DNA from: Deltaproteobacteria bacterium | GTDB taxonomy: Bacteria; Desulfobacterota; Desulfuromonadia; Geobacterales; Pseudopelobacteraceae | Length of the DNA stretch: 64,000 nt | Assembly: GCA_019162745.1 (NCBI GenBank) | Contig: JAFLLC010000029.1 | Span: 1-64,000 of the forward strand | Direction of reading: 5' to 3' | Part shown: one piece after another, positions 36,248-43,772 of the stretch | Position numbering within the stretch: the stretch's first letter is position 1 | Layout of the letters: each line of letters starts with the position of its first letter | The notes under the pieces: model-generated | Database searches by the model: none | What the model was told of the DNA's origin: nothing | What the model saw: the letters and a program-made list of their open reading frames with translations, nothing else | Program-made: the position numbers and the translations under genes

Positions 36248-36276
36248 ACCCAGACATTTTAATTTAAAGGGCATTC

Positions 36277-37518
36277 ATGCTTAATCTGCTTTTCATTTCA
36301 GACAACCCAAAAGCTGAATACATCAAAAGTTCACTGCAGCCTCTTCTCAAGGTCATTATCGATGTCGTAGCCGACTTCGATCACGGCTTGAAAGAGGTCT
36401 TTGAAAAACGTCCTACGACCGTCTGTATTCAGGACCAGATTGGCGGCGTTACCGGAGAGAGTGTTGCCCGCCACATCCAGATGCTGCTTGGGAACAGTGC
36501 GCCGACGTTTATTCTCCTCCATAATGGAGACGGCAAGGCGAAGGCTGTCAAGGGGGTGTATGAACATCTCATTGATTTAAGCCAGCCAAATGAGGCGGTG
36601 ATAGAGAGTATTAAAAATACGCTCAAATTGCTGCTCGGTGATCAGTGGGAAAGGATTTATATTTCCACCGGACGGACATCGGCTTCAGTCAGTTTACCAT
36701 TAGCTGCTTCTGAAGGATCGCGTGAAGATATTATCGGGACCGTTAATTCTGACAGGGCGCAAGCTACCAACGAAGATCTGGCGGAGCTGCTTCTTGTTGA
36801 GAGGGACCGGAAAGAGACAAAGAGTATTTCAGCACCGGTCACTGCACCTCCAACTCTACCTGCAGCTGAATTTCGTATCAATCAAAATATCCACCTGGAT
36901 GAAGAGCAGATTCCTGAAGACCTTCTTCTGGGATTTGAAGAAAACTACCGATCGGAGTCCCTGCTTTTTCGGCGAACTTTTGTAATTGCACTCGTTTGTG
37001 CCTTTTGCGCAGTCGGCGGCTGGTATCTCGTCAAGCAAAAACCGCAACTTATTAGCTCGCTGAAACAGCAGTTCGTCTCACCATCAGAGCCAAGACGGGC
37101 GGCGGTACCAACTCCGGCTGCTGCCCCCATACAAAAGCCGGTTCCGTCACCTGTTCCGCAGCCGCTAAAGAACCCGCCGCTGCCGGCTTTTATTCCTAAA
37201 GAGGGTCATGACAGCTCTTTCGCGCTGAAAAATCCCGGTTGGGAGCGCTATGTCGGTAAACGCAACGAATTCCGGGTATTCAGCATTTCCGGTCATATAC
37301 AAGCGTTACAGGTGCTGGCAGTTAAAGATGCCTCTATTTCAGAGTCATGGTTAAAATCCGTTCTGCAGGAATTTGCCGGAAGCCGGAAATACCAGATAAT
37401 CTCCCGAAGCACGAAAGCCGGAGTGCGTGTCGAAAGCGGTAGAATTGGTAATACGGGTGAAATTATGATCTACAGGAAAAACGGAGAGGTGAAAGCCTTC
37501 GTCGTCTCAATTAAGTAG
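36277..37518 (+). CDS. Membrane-anchored degenerate receiver-domain protein
   Basis: The 413-residue protein has a response-regulator-like fold at 1-120 (LNLLFISDNP, then TTVCIQDQIGG with Asp53 at the phospho-acceptor position). The usual Lys is absent (EHLIDLSQP). A linker follows, then one membrane segment at about 234-252 (TFVIALVCAFCAVGGWYLV), a Pro-rich stretch at 278-305 and a C-terminal domain of about 100 residues. By topology the receiver is cytoplasmic and the C-terminus periplasmic, an unusual arrangement. No family name is known to me. A 101-base gap leads to the LysM gene. Confidence 0.75.
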   Translation: MLNLLFISDNPKAEYIKSSLQPLLKVIIDVVADFDHGLKEVFEKRPTTVCIQDQIGGVTGESVARHIQMLLGNSAPTFILLHNGDGKAKAVKGVYEHLIDLSQPNEAVIESIKNTLKLLLGDQWERIYISTGRTSASVSLPLAASEGSREDIIGTVNSDRAQATNEDLAELLLVERDRKETKSISAPVTAPPTLPAAEFRINQNIHLDEEQIPEDLLLGFEENYRSESLLFRRTFVIALVCAFCAVGGWYLVKQKPQLISSLKQQFVSPSEPRRAAVPTPAAAPIQKPVPSPVPQPLKNPPLPAFIPKEGHDSSFALKNPGWERYVGKRNEFRVFSISGHIQALQVLAVKDASISESWLKSVLQEFAGSRKYQIISRSTKAGVRVESGRIGNTGEIMIYRKNGEVKAFVVSIK

Positions 37519-37619
37519 TGGCGATCTGGAAACCAGCTGATTTGATTTGATCCGGTGAGCGCTGGATCATGCTTGTATTTGACCGGTTCATAGTTATATT
37601 TAACCTGTATGGAGAAAAA

Positions 37620-39176
37620 ATGCCCCTCTTTTTAAAGACCCGCGTACCGTTTGTTACGGCCTTTTGCCTCATCACACTGCTCAGAGTGGCTGATGCGCAT
37701 GCCGTCATGGATTCGCGTTTCGAGCTGGATCCGGAGGCCTTGGCTGGCTTGAAGAGTACTGCAGCAAAACCTGCAAAGCCTCAGCAAGTCAGAGAGAAAC
37801 GTTCATACCGCAGACATGTTAATAAATCGCCCTCAACGGCTGCCAAAGGGAGCCTCTACACCGTAAAAGCCGGTGACCATCTTTTTAAAATTTTAATGCG
37901 TGATTATGGCCTGAGCAACAATGAGGCTGAGTTATTTATTGAGGAAATCAAGCGCGAAAACAATATTTACGATATTAAACGTCTCAAGATCGGTCAGAAA
38001 ATCATTATCCCTCCGGTTCGGCGCTATTCTGATGGATCACTAAAACTACTTCAGGGAGTTCGGGTTGACAACGTTCCGGATTCCGGTTCATGTACCGTTC
38101 CGAGGCAGTCATTAAAGATTGAATCTTCGCTTCCGGTGTTTTCAGAGCAGGAAACCGTTGCCATGGTTCATAATATGTGGGACCGGATTATACCTTCGCA
38201 AAAAGAGCTGCAGAAACCGCTGGCATTTCAGACGACAAACTTTTCGTTAACCCTTGATCCGGACCGCTATCCTATGTTTGCCCGGTTGGATGGCGGGCGC
38301 ATCGTGCTGGACCAAAATGGCACTATTCCTCCGCTCGTAAAATCATTAATTGAAGATAAAGACGCCTCGATACGAATTATTAGCGGGGCACCGGTCGGAA
38401 CGAACCGTTTTATGGCATCTCTGCTTGAAGCGGCCGGATTTTACTCGGTTGAAGAAAACTTCAGTATGGAATTTGGCATAGATCCCAATCTAACAGTTAA
38501 AACAGATTTTAAGGTTGAAAAAACAGCAGAAAGTCTCATCAAACAGGATGTTACGCTCGTAAACAGCGGGCGCACATCACTTCCTCCTTCCATCGGAGAG
38601 TTCCTGAAAAAAGAAGGTTTTTCGCTTTATGAGCCGTTTGCTACACTCAAGTCGTTTGCGCAGTGTGACTCACGCACTATTTATTCAGTATCATCAAAAA
38701 AACAGCCGGATACGCTAGATGCCATTCTCTCTGCATTTTCAGTTTCGCCGGTCCTGGATCGCAGCGTGGATGTCTTTGCGGCCGACAATAACGGCATTAC
38801 CCTTTCAGTCAAGGCTGAACGTTATTTTGAACGGGGAGGACAACGCTATGTCGTCACCAGTTTTGATGGTGATCCGATAAATTATACCCTGTTCAGGATT
38901 CTTGAGACAAAGGGGTACAACGTAGTCATTATTGAAGCCCGTGATGATTTTCGCAAGATTGCTGAAAAACTGATTTCCCGAATGAAGATGAAAGGAACGT
39001 TCGACCAGCATACTCTGCTGCGAGATGGTTCAGCTGGATATTCATTGAAGATATCGGGCTTTAAACTTGATGATCCGCTCCTTCCCGGAGGAGGCATCTT
39101 CCTGACTGATCGCACTATGGATCATATTGTCAGGGACCTTTTTACAGAAAACGGATTTAACATCAACAGCCGGTGA
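37620..39176 (+). CDS. Secreted LysM-domain protein
   Basis: The 518-residue protein has a signal peptide (about 1-28, VTAFCLITLLRVADAHA), a basic linker and a LysM domain at 80-131 (YTVKAGDHLFKILMRDYG, RLKIGQKIIIPP) that would bind peptidoglycan. The remaining 380 residues are not recognised; a segment near 440-480 looks like a periplasmic repeat fold. The ATG follows GGAG by five bases; a longer reading from 37569 is rejected. An intrinsic terminator follows, so it is probably transcribed with the receiver gene. Confidence 0.8.
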   Translation: MPLFLKTRVPFVTAFCLITLLRVADAHAVMDSRFELDPEALAGLKSTAAKPAKPQQVREKRSYRRHVNKSPSTAAKGSLYTVKAGDHLFKILMRDYGLSNNEAELFIEEIKRENNIYDIKRLKIGQKIIIPPVRRYSDGSLKLLQGVRVDNVPDSGSCTVPRQSLKIESSLPVFSEQETVAMVHNMWDRIIPSQKELQKPLAFQTTNFSLTLDPDRYPMFARLDGGRIVLDQNGTIPPLVKSLIEDKDASIRIISGAPVGTNRFMASLLEAAGFYSVEENFSMEFGIDPNLTVKTDFKVEKTAESLIKQDVTLVNSGRTSLPPSIGEFLKKEGFSLYEPFATLKSFAQCDSRTIYSVSSKKQPDTLDAILSAFSVSPVLDRSVDVFAADNNGITLSVKAERYFERGGQRYVVTSFDGDPINYTLFRILETKGYNVVIIEARDDFRKIAEKLISRMKMKGTFDQHTLLRDGSAGYSLKISGFKLDDPLLPGGGIFLTDRTMDHIVRDLFTENGFNINSR

Positions 39177-39207
39177 AACCGTTTTGTTTTGCTGATTGAT
39201 CTGCTAT

Positions 39208-39245
39208 AACACTCGTACCGTATCAAAAGGGCGAGTGTTTTTTTT
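39208..39245 (+). terminator. Intrinsic terminator after the LysM gene
   Basis: AACACTCG (39208-39215) pairs with CGAGTGTT (39232-39239), followed by a T run to 39245. The dispersed repeat starts two bases later. Confidence 0.75.
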
Positions 39246-39246
39246 A

Positions 39247-39325
39247 AGTAAGTTAGAAATTATTTCTTGTGCTTTTTGGCAAGAAAATAATTTCGTTAAC
39301 GCACTTATCCAGTTTATCTGGGTTA
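39247..39325 (-). repeat. Dispersed intergenic repeat, copy 2 (with hairpin insert)
   Basis: This copy is the reverse complement of 27753-27803. Its first 20 bases (39247-39266) and last 31 (39295-39325) match without mismatch. Between them lie 28 extra bases (39267-39294) that, with the preceding arm, form a stem: GAAATTATTTCTTG against CAAGAAAATAATTTC. It ends eight bases before the first possible gspE-like ATG. Confidence 0.9.
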
Positions 39326-39332
39326 TAGGGGT

Positions 39333-41279
39333 ATGCAGGATATGAATATTAGAAAAGTTGGCGAACTGCTTGTTGAACAAAAACTGATTTCAGAGGAGAA
39401 TCTGCTTGAAGCGCTTGAACTTCAGAAGATTTTTCCAAATCAGCCTGTTGGACAGCTGCTTTGCAAGCTCGGATTTATAAAAGAAAGTGATCTTAGTAAT
39501 TTACTTGACCAGAAAGACAAGCGGCGCAAGCTGACCGATATTCTGGTTGCGGGTGGGTTCGTGGACCAGCAGCAGATTTCTCATGCCCGAGAAGTCGGCA
39601 AGCAGAATGCAATATCTCTTGAAAAAGCGCTCCTTAAGTTGAATTATGTTGACGAAGAGAGCCTGTCTAAAGCTATTGCGAGCCAGTATGACATGCCGTA
39701 TGTTCACATCAATACTCAGAATCTTGACCTTACACTTTCCGGTTTCATAAGTGCGGTCTACGCTCAAAAACAGCGCATCGCTCCAATTTCTAAAATCGGC
39801 AACACGCTGACGCTGGCGATGGCCCAGCCGCTCAAATCGCATGATATTCGTGAATTGGAAGACAGTATCCGACTCAAGATTATTTCTGCCATTGCCACAG
39901 AGACGAGCATCTCCAAGTCTATCAAGCGGTTATATAATATTGATACGGCAAGCAGTACAACCGCTATGGATGAGGTAAATCTTGACCTGGTACCGGACAG
40001 TATTGTTGATCTTTTAAGTAAAAACTCGTCTGGTGATGAGCCGGAGGTTGAGGAAGAAACCAAGAAAGTTACTGAAAAAGACAGCGTTATTGTCAAGCTC
40101 GTCAATAAGATCATTTATGATGCCTATATGAATAAAGCCTCCGATATCCACATAGAACCGTATCCCGGGAAAAAAGATGTCATAGTTCGTACCAGGGTGG
40201 ACGGTCAGTGTTCTATTTATCAAAGGATTCCGTATAAATATAAGTTTGCTCTACCGTCTCGCATCAAAATCATGGGTGATCTGGATATTGCCGAACGGAG
40301 AAGACCTCAGGACGGGAAAATAGAGTTTAAAAAATTCGGCCCGCTCGATATTGAACTTCGAGTCGCAACCATGCCGACGGTTGGAGGACTTGAGGATGTC
40401 GTTATCCGTGTTTTAGCAAGCGGCGATCCAATTGGTTTTAGCGATCTTGGCCTGACAGAACGAAACCTGCGTATTTTCAAGCAATCGCTGTCGCGTCCAC
40501 ATGGGCTGATTCTGGTTGTCGGTCCGACCGGTTCAGGTAAAACAACAACTCTTCATTCCGGGTTAGCCCAGATAAATCAGACTAATCGCAAGATATGGAC
40601 GGCAGAGGATCCGGTTGAAATCACTCAGCCAGGTCTCCGCCAGGTACAGGTTAATCCGCGTATCGGGTTTACTTTTGCGGCGGCCCTTCGCTCCTTTCTC
40701 CGTCTCGACCCGGATGTCATAATGGTTGGAGAAATGCGTGATGAGGAAACAGCTACTATTGCGGTTGAGGCATCACTTACCGGGCATCTTGTATTTTCAA
40801 CGCTACATACTAACTCGGCTCCGGAAACGGTTACGCGTCTGCTCGAAATGGGTCTTGACCCTTACAGCTTCTCTGATTCTCTGGTCTGCATTCTGGGTCA
40901 ACGACTTGCGCGTCGACTCTGTATGGATTGTAAGGAGAGCTTTCAACCGTCAGCGGCTGAATTTGAGGAACTGGTTGATGAATACGGCAGGATTGAATTC
41001 AATAATACCGGTCTGGGACTGGAGGATGTAGTTATGTTCAGGACGGTCGGGTGTGATCAGTGCGGGCATAGCGGTTATCGCGGCCGTCTCGGTCTCCATG
41101 AAGTGCTTGAATGTACGGATGCTATTAAAGGTCTTATCAAGAAGCGCAGCGCAGATACGGAAAATGTTCGGGAACAGGCCGCAAGTGATGGAATGACCAC
41201 GCTTAAGCAAGATGGCATTCTCAAGGTACTTCGCGGTCTTACTGATATTCACGAAGTACGTCGAGTCTGCATAAAATAA
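39333..41279 (+). CDS. GspE/PilB-family ATPase with MshEN-type N-terminus
   Basis: This 648-residue ATPase drives type II secretion or type IV pilus assembly. Two N-terminal modules (about 4-50 and 60-125, RKVGELLVEQKLISEENLLE and LTDILVAGGFVDQQQ) resemble MshEN, which binds c-di-GMP in MshE. The first lacks the typical Gly after LLV. The ATPase has Walker A VVGPTGSGKTTTLHS (about 395), Walker B DVIMVGEMRDEE (about 460), the HTNSAPETVTRLLEMG stretch and a four-Cys zinc site (CMDC and CDQC). No secretin or pilin gene is near. The ATG at 39342 is an alternative start. The leader consists of the dispersed repeat. Confidence 0.9.
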   Translation: MQDMNIRKVGELLVEQKLISEENLLEALELQKIFPNQPVGQLLCKLGFIKESDLSNLLDQKDKRRKLTDILVAGGFVDQQQISHAREVGKQNAISLEKALLKLNYVDEESLSKAIASQYDMPYVHINTQNLDLTLSGFISAVYAQKQRIAPISKIGNTLTLAMAQPLKSHDIRELEDSIRLKIISAIATETSISKSIKRLYNIDTASSTTAMDEVNLDLVPDSIVDLLSKNSSGDEPEVEEETKKVTEKDSVIVKLVNKIIYDAYMNKASDIHIEPYPGKKDVIVRTRVDGQCSIYQRIPYKYKFALPSRIKIMGDLDIAERRRPQDGKIEFKKFGPLDIELRVATMPTVGGLEDVVIRVLASGDPIGFSDLGLTERNLRIFKQSLSRPHGLILVVGPTGSGKTTTLHSGLAQINQTNRKIWTAEDPVEITQPGLRQVQVNPRIGFTFAAALRSFLRLDPDVIMVGEMRDEETATIAVEASLTGHLVFSTLHTNSAPETVTRLLEMGLDPYSFSDSLVCILGQRLARRLCMDCKESFQPSAAEFEELVDEYGRIEFNNTGLGLEDVVMFRTVGCDQCGHSGYRGRLGLHEVLECTDAIKGLIKKRSADTENVREQAASDGMTTLKQDGILKVLRGLTDIHEVRRVCIK

Positions 41280-41354
41280 CCGTTTGCAGTAAAAATATGC
41301 TTGCATTACTTTCGTCAGCATGGTAGGTAAAAGAACAATTTATGTTCACTCAGT

Positions 41355-41384
41355 AAGTGAGCTCGCAAGGCTCACTTTTTTTTG
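41355..41384 (+). terminator. Intrinsic terminator between the ATPase gene and rimP
   Basis: AAGTGAGC (41355-41362) pairs with GCTCACTT (41370-41377) over a seven-base loop, followed by a long T run. It insulates the translation operon, or acts as its leader attenuator. Confidence 0.75.
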
Positions 41385-41402
41385 TCTAATCGGGTAAGGT
41401 TC

Positions 41403-41888
41403 ATGGCAACTCAAAAAGAAGACACATGTACTGTCGTCAGTAAAATCGCTCAGCCGATACTCCAATCCATGGGGCTTGAACTGGTTGATATTGAATTTGG
41501 AAGAGTCGGTCCTGATGCGGTACTGCGTCTGTTTATTGATAAAGAAGGTGGCGTGCTGCTTGACGATTGTGCCGGGCTCAGCCGGGAATTGTCAATGATC
41601 CTTGACGTGGAAGATGTCATCGCCTGCAACTATATCCTGGAGGTCTCGTCACCCGGTCTTGACCGCCCGCTTAAAAAGCAGGCTGATTACGACCGTTTTG
41701 TCGGTCGCACCATCAAAGTCCGTACTTATCAACCTTTTCTTGATGATAGCGGTAACAAACGCAAGACGTTTCTTGGAAAACTTGAAGGACTTGTGGGAGG
41801 CGTTGTCAAGATGACGCTCCAGGAAGGGCAGACTGCTTCCATTCCGCTTGAGCGAATTGCCAAGGCCAATCTTGAATTTGAACTCTGA
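41403..41888 (+). CDS. rimP: Ribosome maturation factor RimP
   Basis: RimP helps assemble the 30S subunit. The 161-residue protein has the family features GLELVDIEFGR, LRLFIDKEGGVLLDDCAGLS and YILEVSSPGLDRPL. The ATG after AAGG is used, not the seven-codon longer reading. It heads the rimP-nusA-infB operon, as in most bacteria. Confidence 0.94.
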   Translation: MATQKEDTCTVVSKIAQPILQSMGLELVDIEFGRVGPDAVLRLFIDKEGGVLLDDCAGLSRELSMILDVEDVIACNYILEVSSPGLDRPLKKQADYDRFVGRTIKVRTYQPFLDDSGNKRKTFLGKLEGLVGGVVKMTLQEGQTASIPLERIAKANLEFEL

Positions 41889-41926
41889 TCTGAAATACCT
41901 ATATATGCCAGCAAGGAGAAGTAATC

Positions 41927-43156
41927 GTGGATACAACTGTTAATCTCAAGCACGCAATCGACCAACTTGTAAAAGAGAAGGGCATTGACCGCCAGGTTGT
42001 TCTGGAAGCTATGGAACAGGCGGTTTTGACGGCTGCTAATAAAAAATATCGCAATACCCGCGAGCTCGAGGCTCATTACAATCATGAAACGGGAGAAGTT
42101 GAGCTTTTCGAGTTTGTCACGGTTGTGGAAGATGTTGAGGATTCTTATAAGGAAATCGGTCTGGATGAAGCTCACGAGATAGATCCTGAAGCCGAAATTG
42201 GCGATTCACTGGGTGAAAAACTTGATTCCAGCGGATTCAGCCGGATTGCCGCTCAAACAGCAAAACAGGTCATCATTCAGAAAGTGCGCGATGCCGAGCG
42301 TGAAACAATCTATAACGAATACAGCGATCGTATCTGGGAAGTTATTACCGGTATGGTGCGTCGTTTTGAAAAAGGTGAGCTGCTGATAGATCTGGGACGT
42401 GCAGAGGCCGTTTTACCGGCCAAGGAGCAGATGCCGCGTGAGGTATATCGTCCCGGAGATCGTATCCGTGCCATTATTACCGATATTCGCATGACCACCA
42501 AGGGGCCGCAGATAATGCTTTCCCGGACTCATCCGAGTATGCTTGCCAAGCTGTTTGAGGCTGAAGTGCCGGAGATTGCTGAAGGTATAGTTGAAATTAA
42601 TGCTATTGTGCGTGATGCCGGCAGCCGTGCTAAAATTGCGGTTTCGTCAAATGATCGTGATGTTGACCCGGTCGGTGCTTGCGTCGGTATGCGTGGTGCT
42701 CGTGTGCAGAATGTAGTTTCCGAACTGCGTGGAGAAAAAATTGATATCATTCCATGGTCGGAAGATATCGCCCGCTTTGCCTGCAATGCACTTTCTCCCG
42801 CGCAGGTTTCTAAAGTATTTGTAGACGAGGAAAAACGCGCCCTTGAAATCATTGTGGCAGATGACCAGCTCTCGCTTGCTATCGGCAAGCGTGGTCAGAA
42901 TGTCAGCTTGGCTGCTCGTCTGACCGGATGCCGGATTGATATCAAGAGTGAATCTAAAGTTGCTGAATCTGAAAGACAGGAGTTTTCATCTTTTGATGGA
43001 ACTGATGCTGATGAAGAACTAGCTGCAACCGATGAAGCGCCCGTTCAGGAACAGGATGCTGTCGCACTTGATAATGCCGCTGTAGAGGAACAGGATGCCG
43101 CTGCCGAGGAACAGGAGACTGCCGCCGATAAAAGTACCGACGCAGTCTCCGAGTAA
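41927..43156 (+). CDS. nusA: Transcription termination/antitermination protein NusA
   Basis: NusA binds RNA polymerase and nascent RNA, controlling pausing and termination. The 409-residue protein has an N-terminal polymerase-binding domain (about 1-125), an S1 domain (about 135-200) and two KH domains (VGMRGARVQNVVSELRGE and IGKRGQNVSLAARLTG). An acidic, Gln/Ala-rich tail from about 350 (EEQDAAAEEQ) replaces the acidic-repeat region of E. coli NusA. It starts with GTG after AAGGAG. Confidence 0.95.
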   Translation: MDTTVNLKHAIDQLVKEKGIDRQVVLEAMEQAVLTAANKKYRNTRELEAHYNHETGEVELFEFVTVVEDVEDSYKEIGLDEAHEIDPEAEIGDSLGEKLDSSGFSRIAAQTAKQVIIQKVRDAERETIYNEYSDRIWEVITGMVRRFEKGELLIDLGRAEAVLPAKEQMPREVYRPGDRIRAIITDIRMTTKGPQIMLSRTHPSMLAKLFEAEVPEIAEGIVEINAIVRDAGSRAKIAVSSNDRDVDPVGACVGMRGARVQNVVSELRGEKIDIIPWSEDIARFACNALSPAQVSKVFVDEEKRALEIIVADDQLSLAIGKRGQNVSLAARLTGCRIDIKSESKVAESERQEFSSFDGTDADEELAATDEAPVQEQDAVALDNAAVEEQDAAAEEQETAADKSTDAVSE

Positions 43157-43164
43157 TACGGAAT

Positions 43165-43767
43165 ATGGCCCTTAAAGGGAATACAGAAGCTCCGCAGCGA
43201 AGTTGTCTCGGCTGCAGAACAAGCAAAGACAAGAACCTTCTGATCCGTTTCGTCCAGACACCAGAAATGGAAATTATGCCGGATCTGGATAGTCGGCTTC
43301 CCGGTAGAGGCGCGTATACCTGCATCAGTAAGCGCTGCGTGGCCGCAGCAATTGAACAGCGGCAGTTTAAGCGATCTTTCAAGCACGACGTGTCTGTTAT
43401 GCCGTCGGAACAGCTTATTGAACATATTCGGCAGCAATTACATGACCGGATTATCGGCCTGATCGGACTGGCCAACAAAGCAGGACTGGTTACCTCTGGC
43501 GGTTCCATGGTACTTGATGCGCTTAGAGGCAAGGCAAAACCGGGTCTCATCATCGTTGCAACGGATGTTTCCGAGGCGATCGGCGGTAAAATCATATATG
43601 CTGCGGCAGCACATCATGTGCCGCATAGAATAGGCGTAACAAAAGATGATTTCGGGGCGATATTAGGCAAGGCGCCTAGAAGCGCAATTGCCGTAGCATC
43701 AGGCGGCTTTGTTGCGCAACTGGTGAAAGCTATTGACAGATACAAAAACTTCCTGGGGGAGGTATAA
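43165..43767 (+). CDS. Fused RnpM/YlxR - YlxQ (L7Ae-like) RNA-binding protein
   Basis: The 200-residue protein joins a YlxR/DUF448 domain (about 8-90, [19 protein letters not shown] and [12 protein letters not shown]) to a ribosomal L7Ae/L30e-like domain (about 98-195, [31 protein letters not shown]). In Firmicutes these are the separate genes ylxR (rnpM, linked to RNase P) and ylxQ, located at the same place between nusA and infB. The fusion keeps both together. ATG follows ACGGAAT. Confidence 0.9.
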   Translation: MALKGNTEAPQRSCLGCRTSKDKNLLIRFVQTPEMEIMPDLDSRLPGRGAYTCISKRCVAAAIEQRQFKRSFKHDVSVMPSEQLIEHIRQQLHDRIIGLIGLANKAGLVTSGGSMVLDALRGKAKPGLIIVATDVSEAIGGKIIYAAAAHHVPHRIGVTKDDFGAILGKAPRSAIAVASGGFVAQLVKAIDRYKNFLGEV

Positions 43768-43772
43768 GAAAT

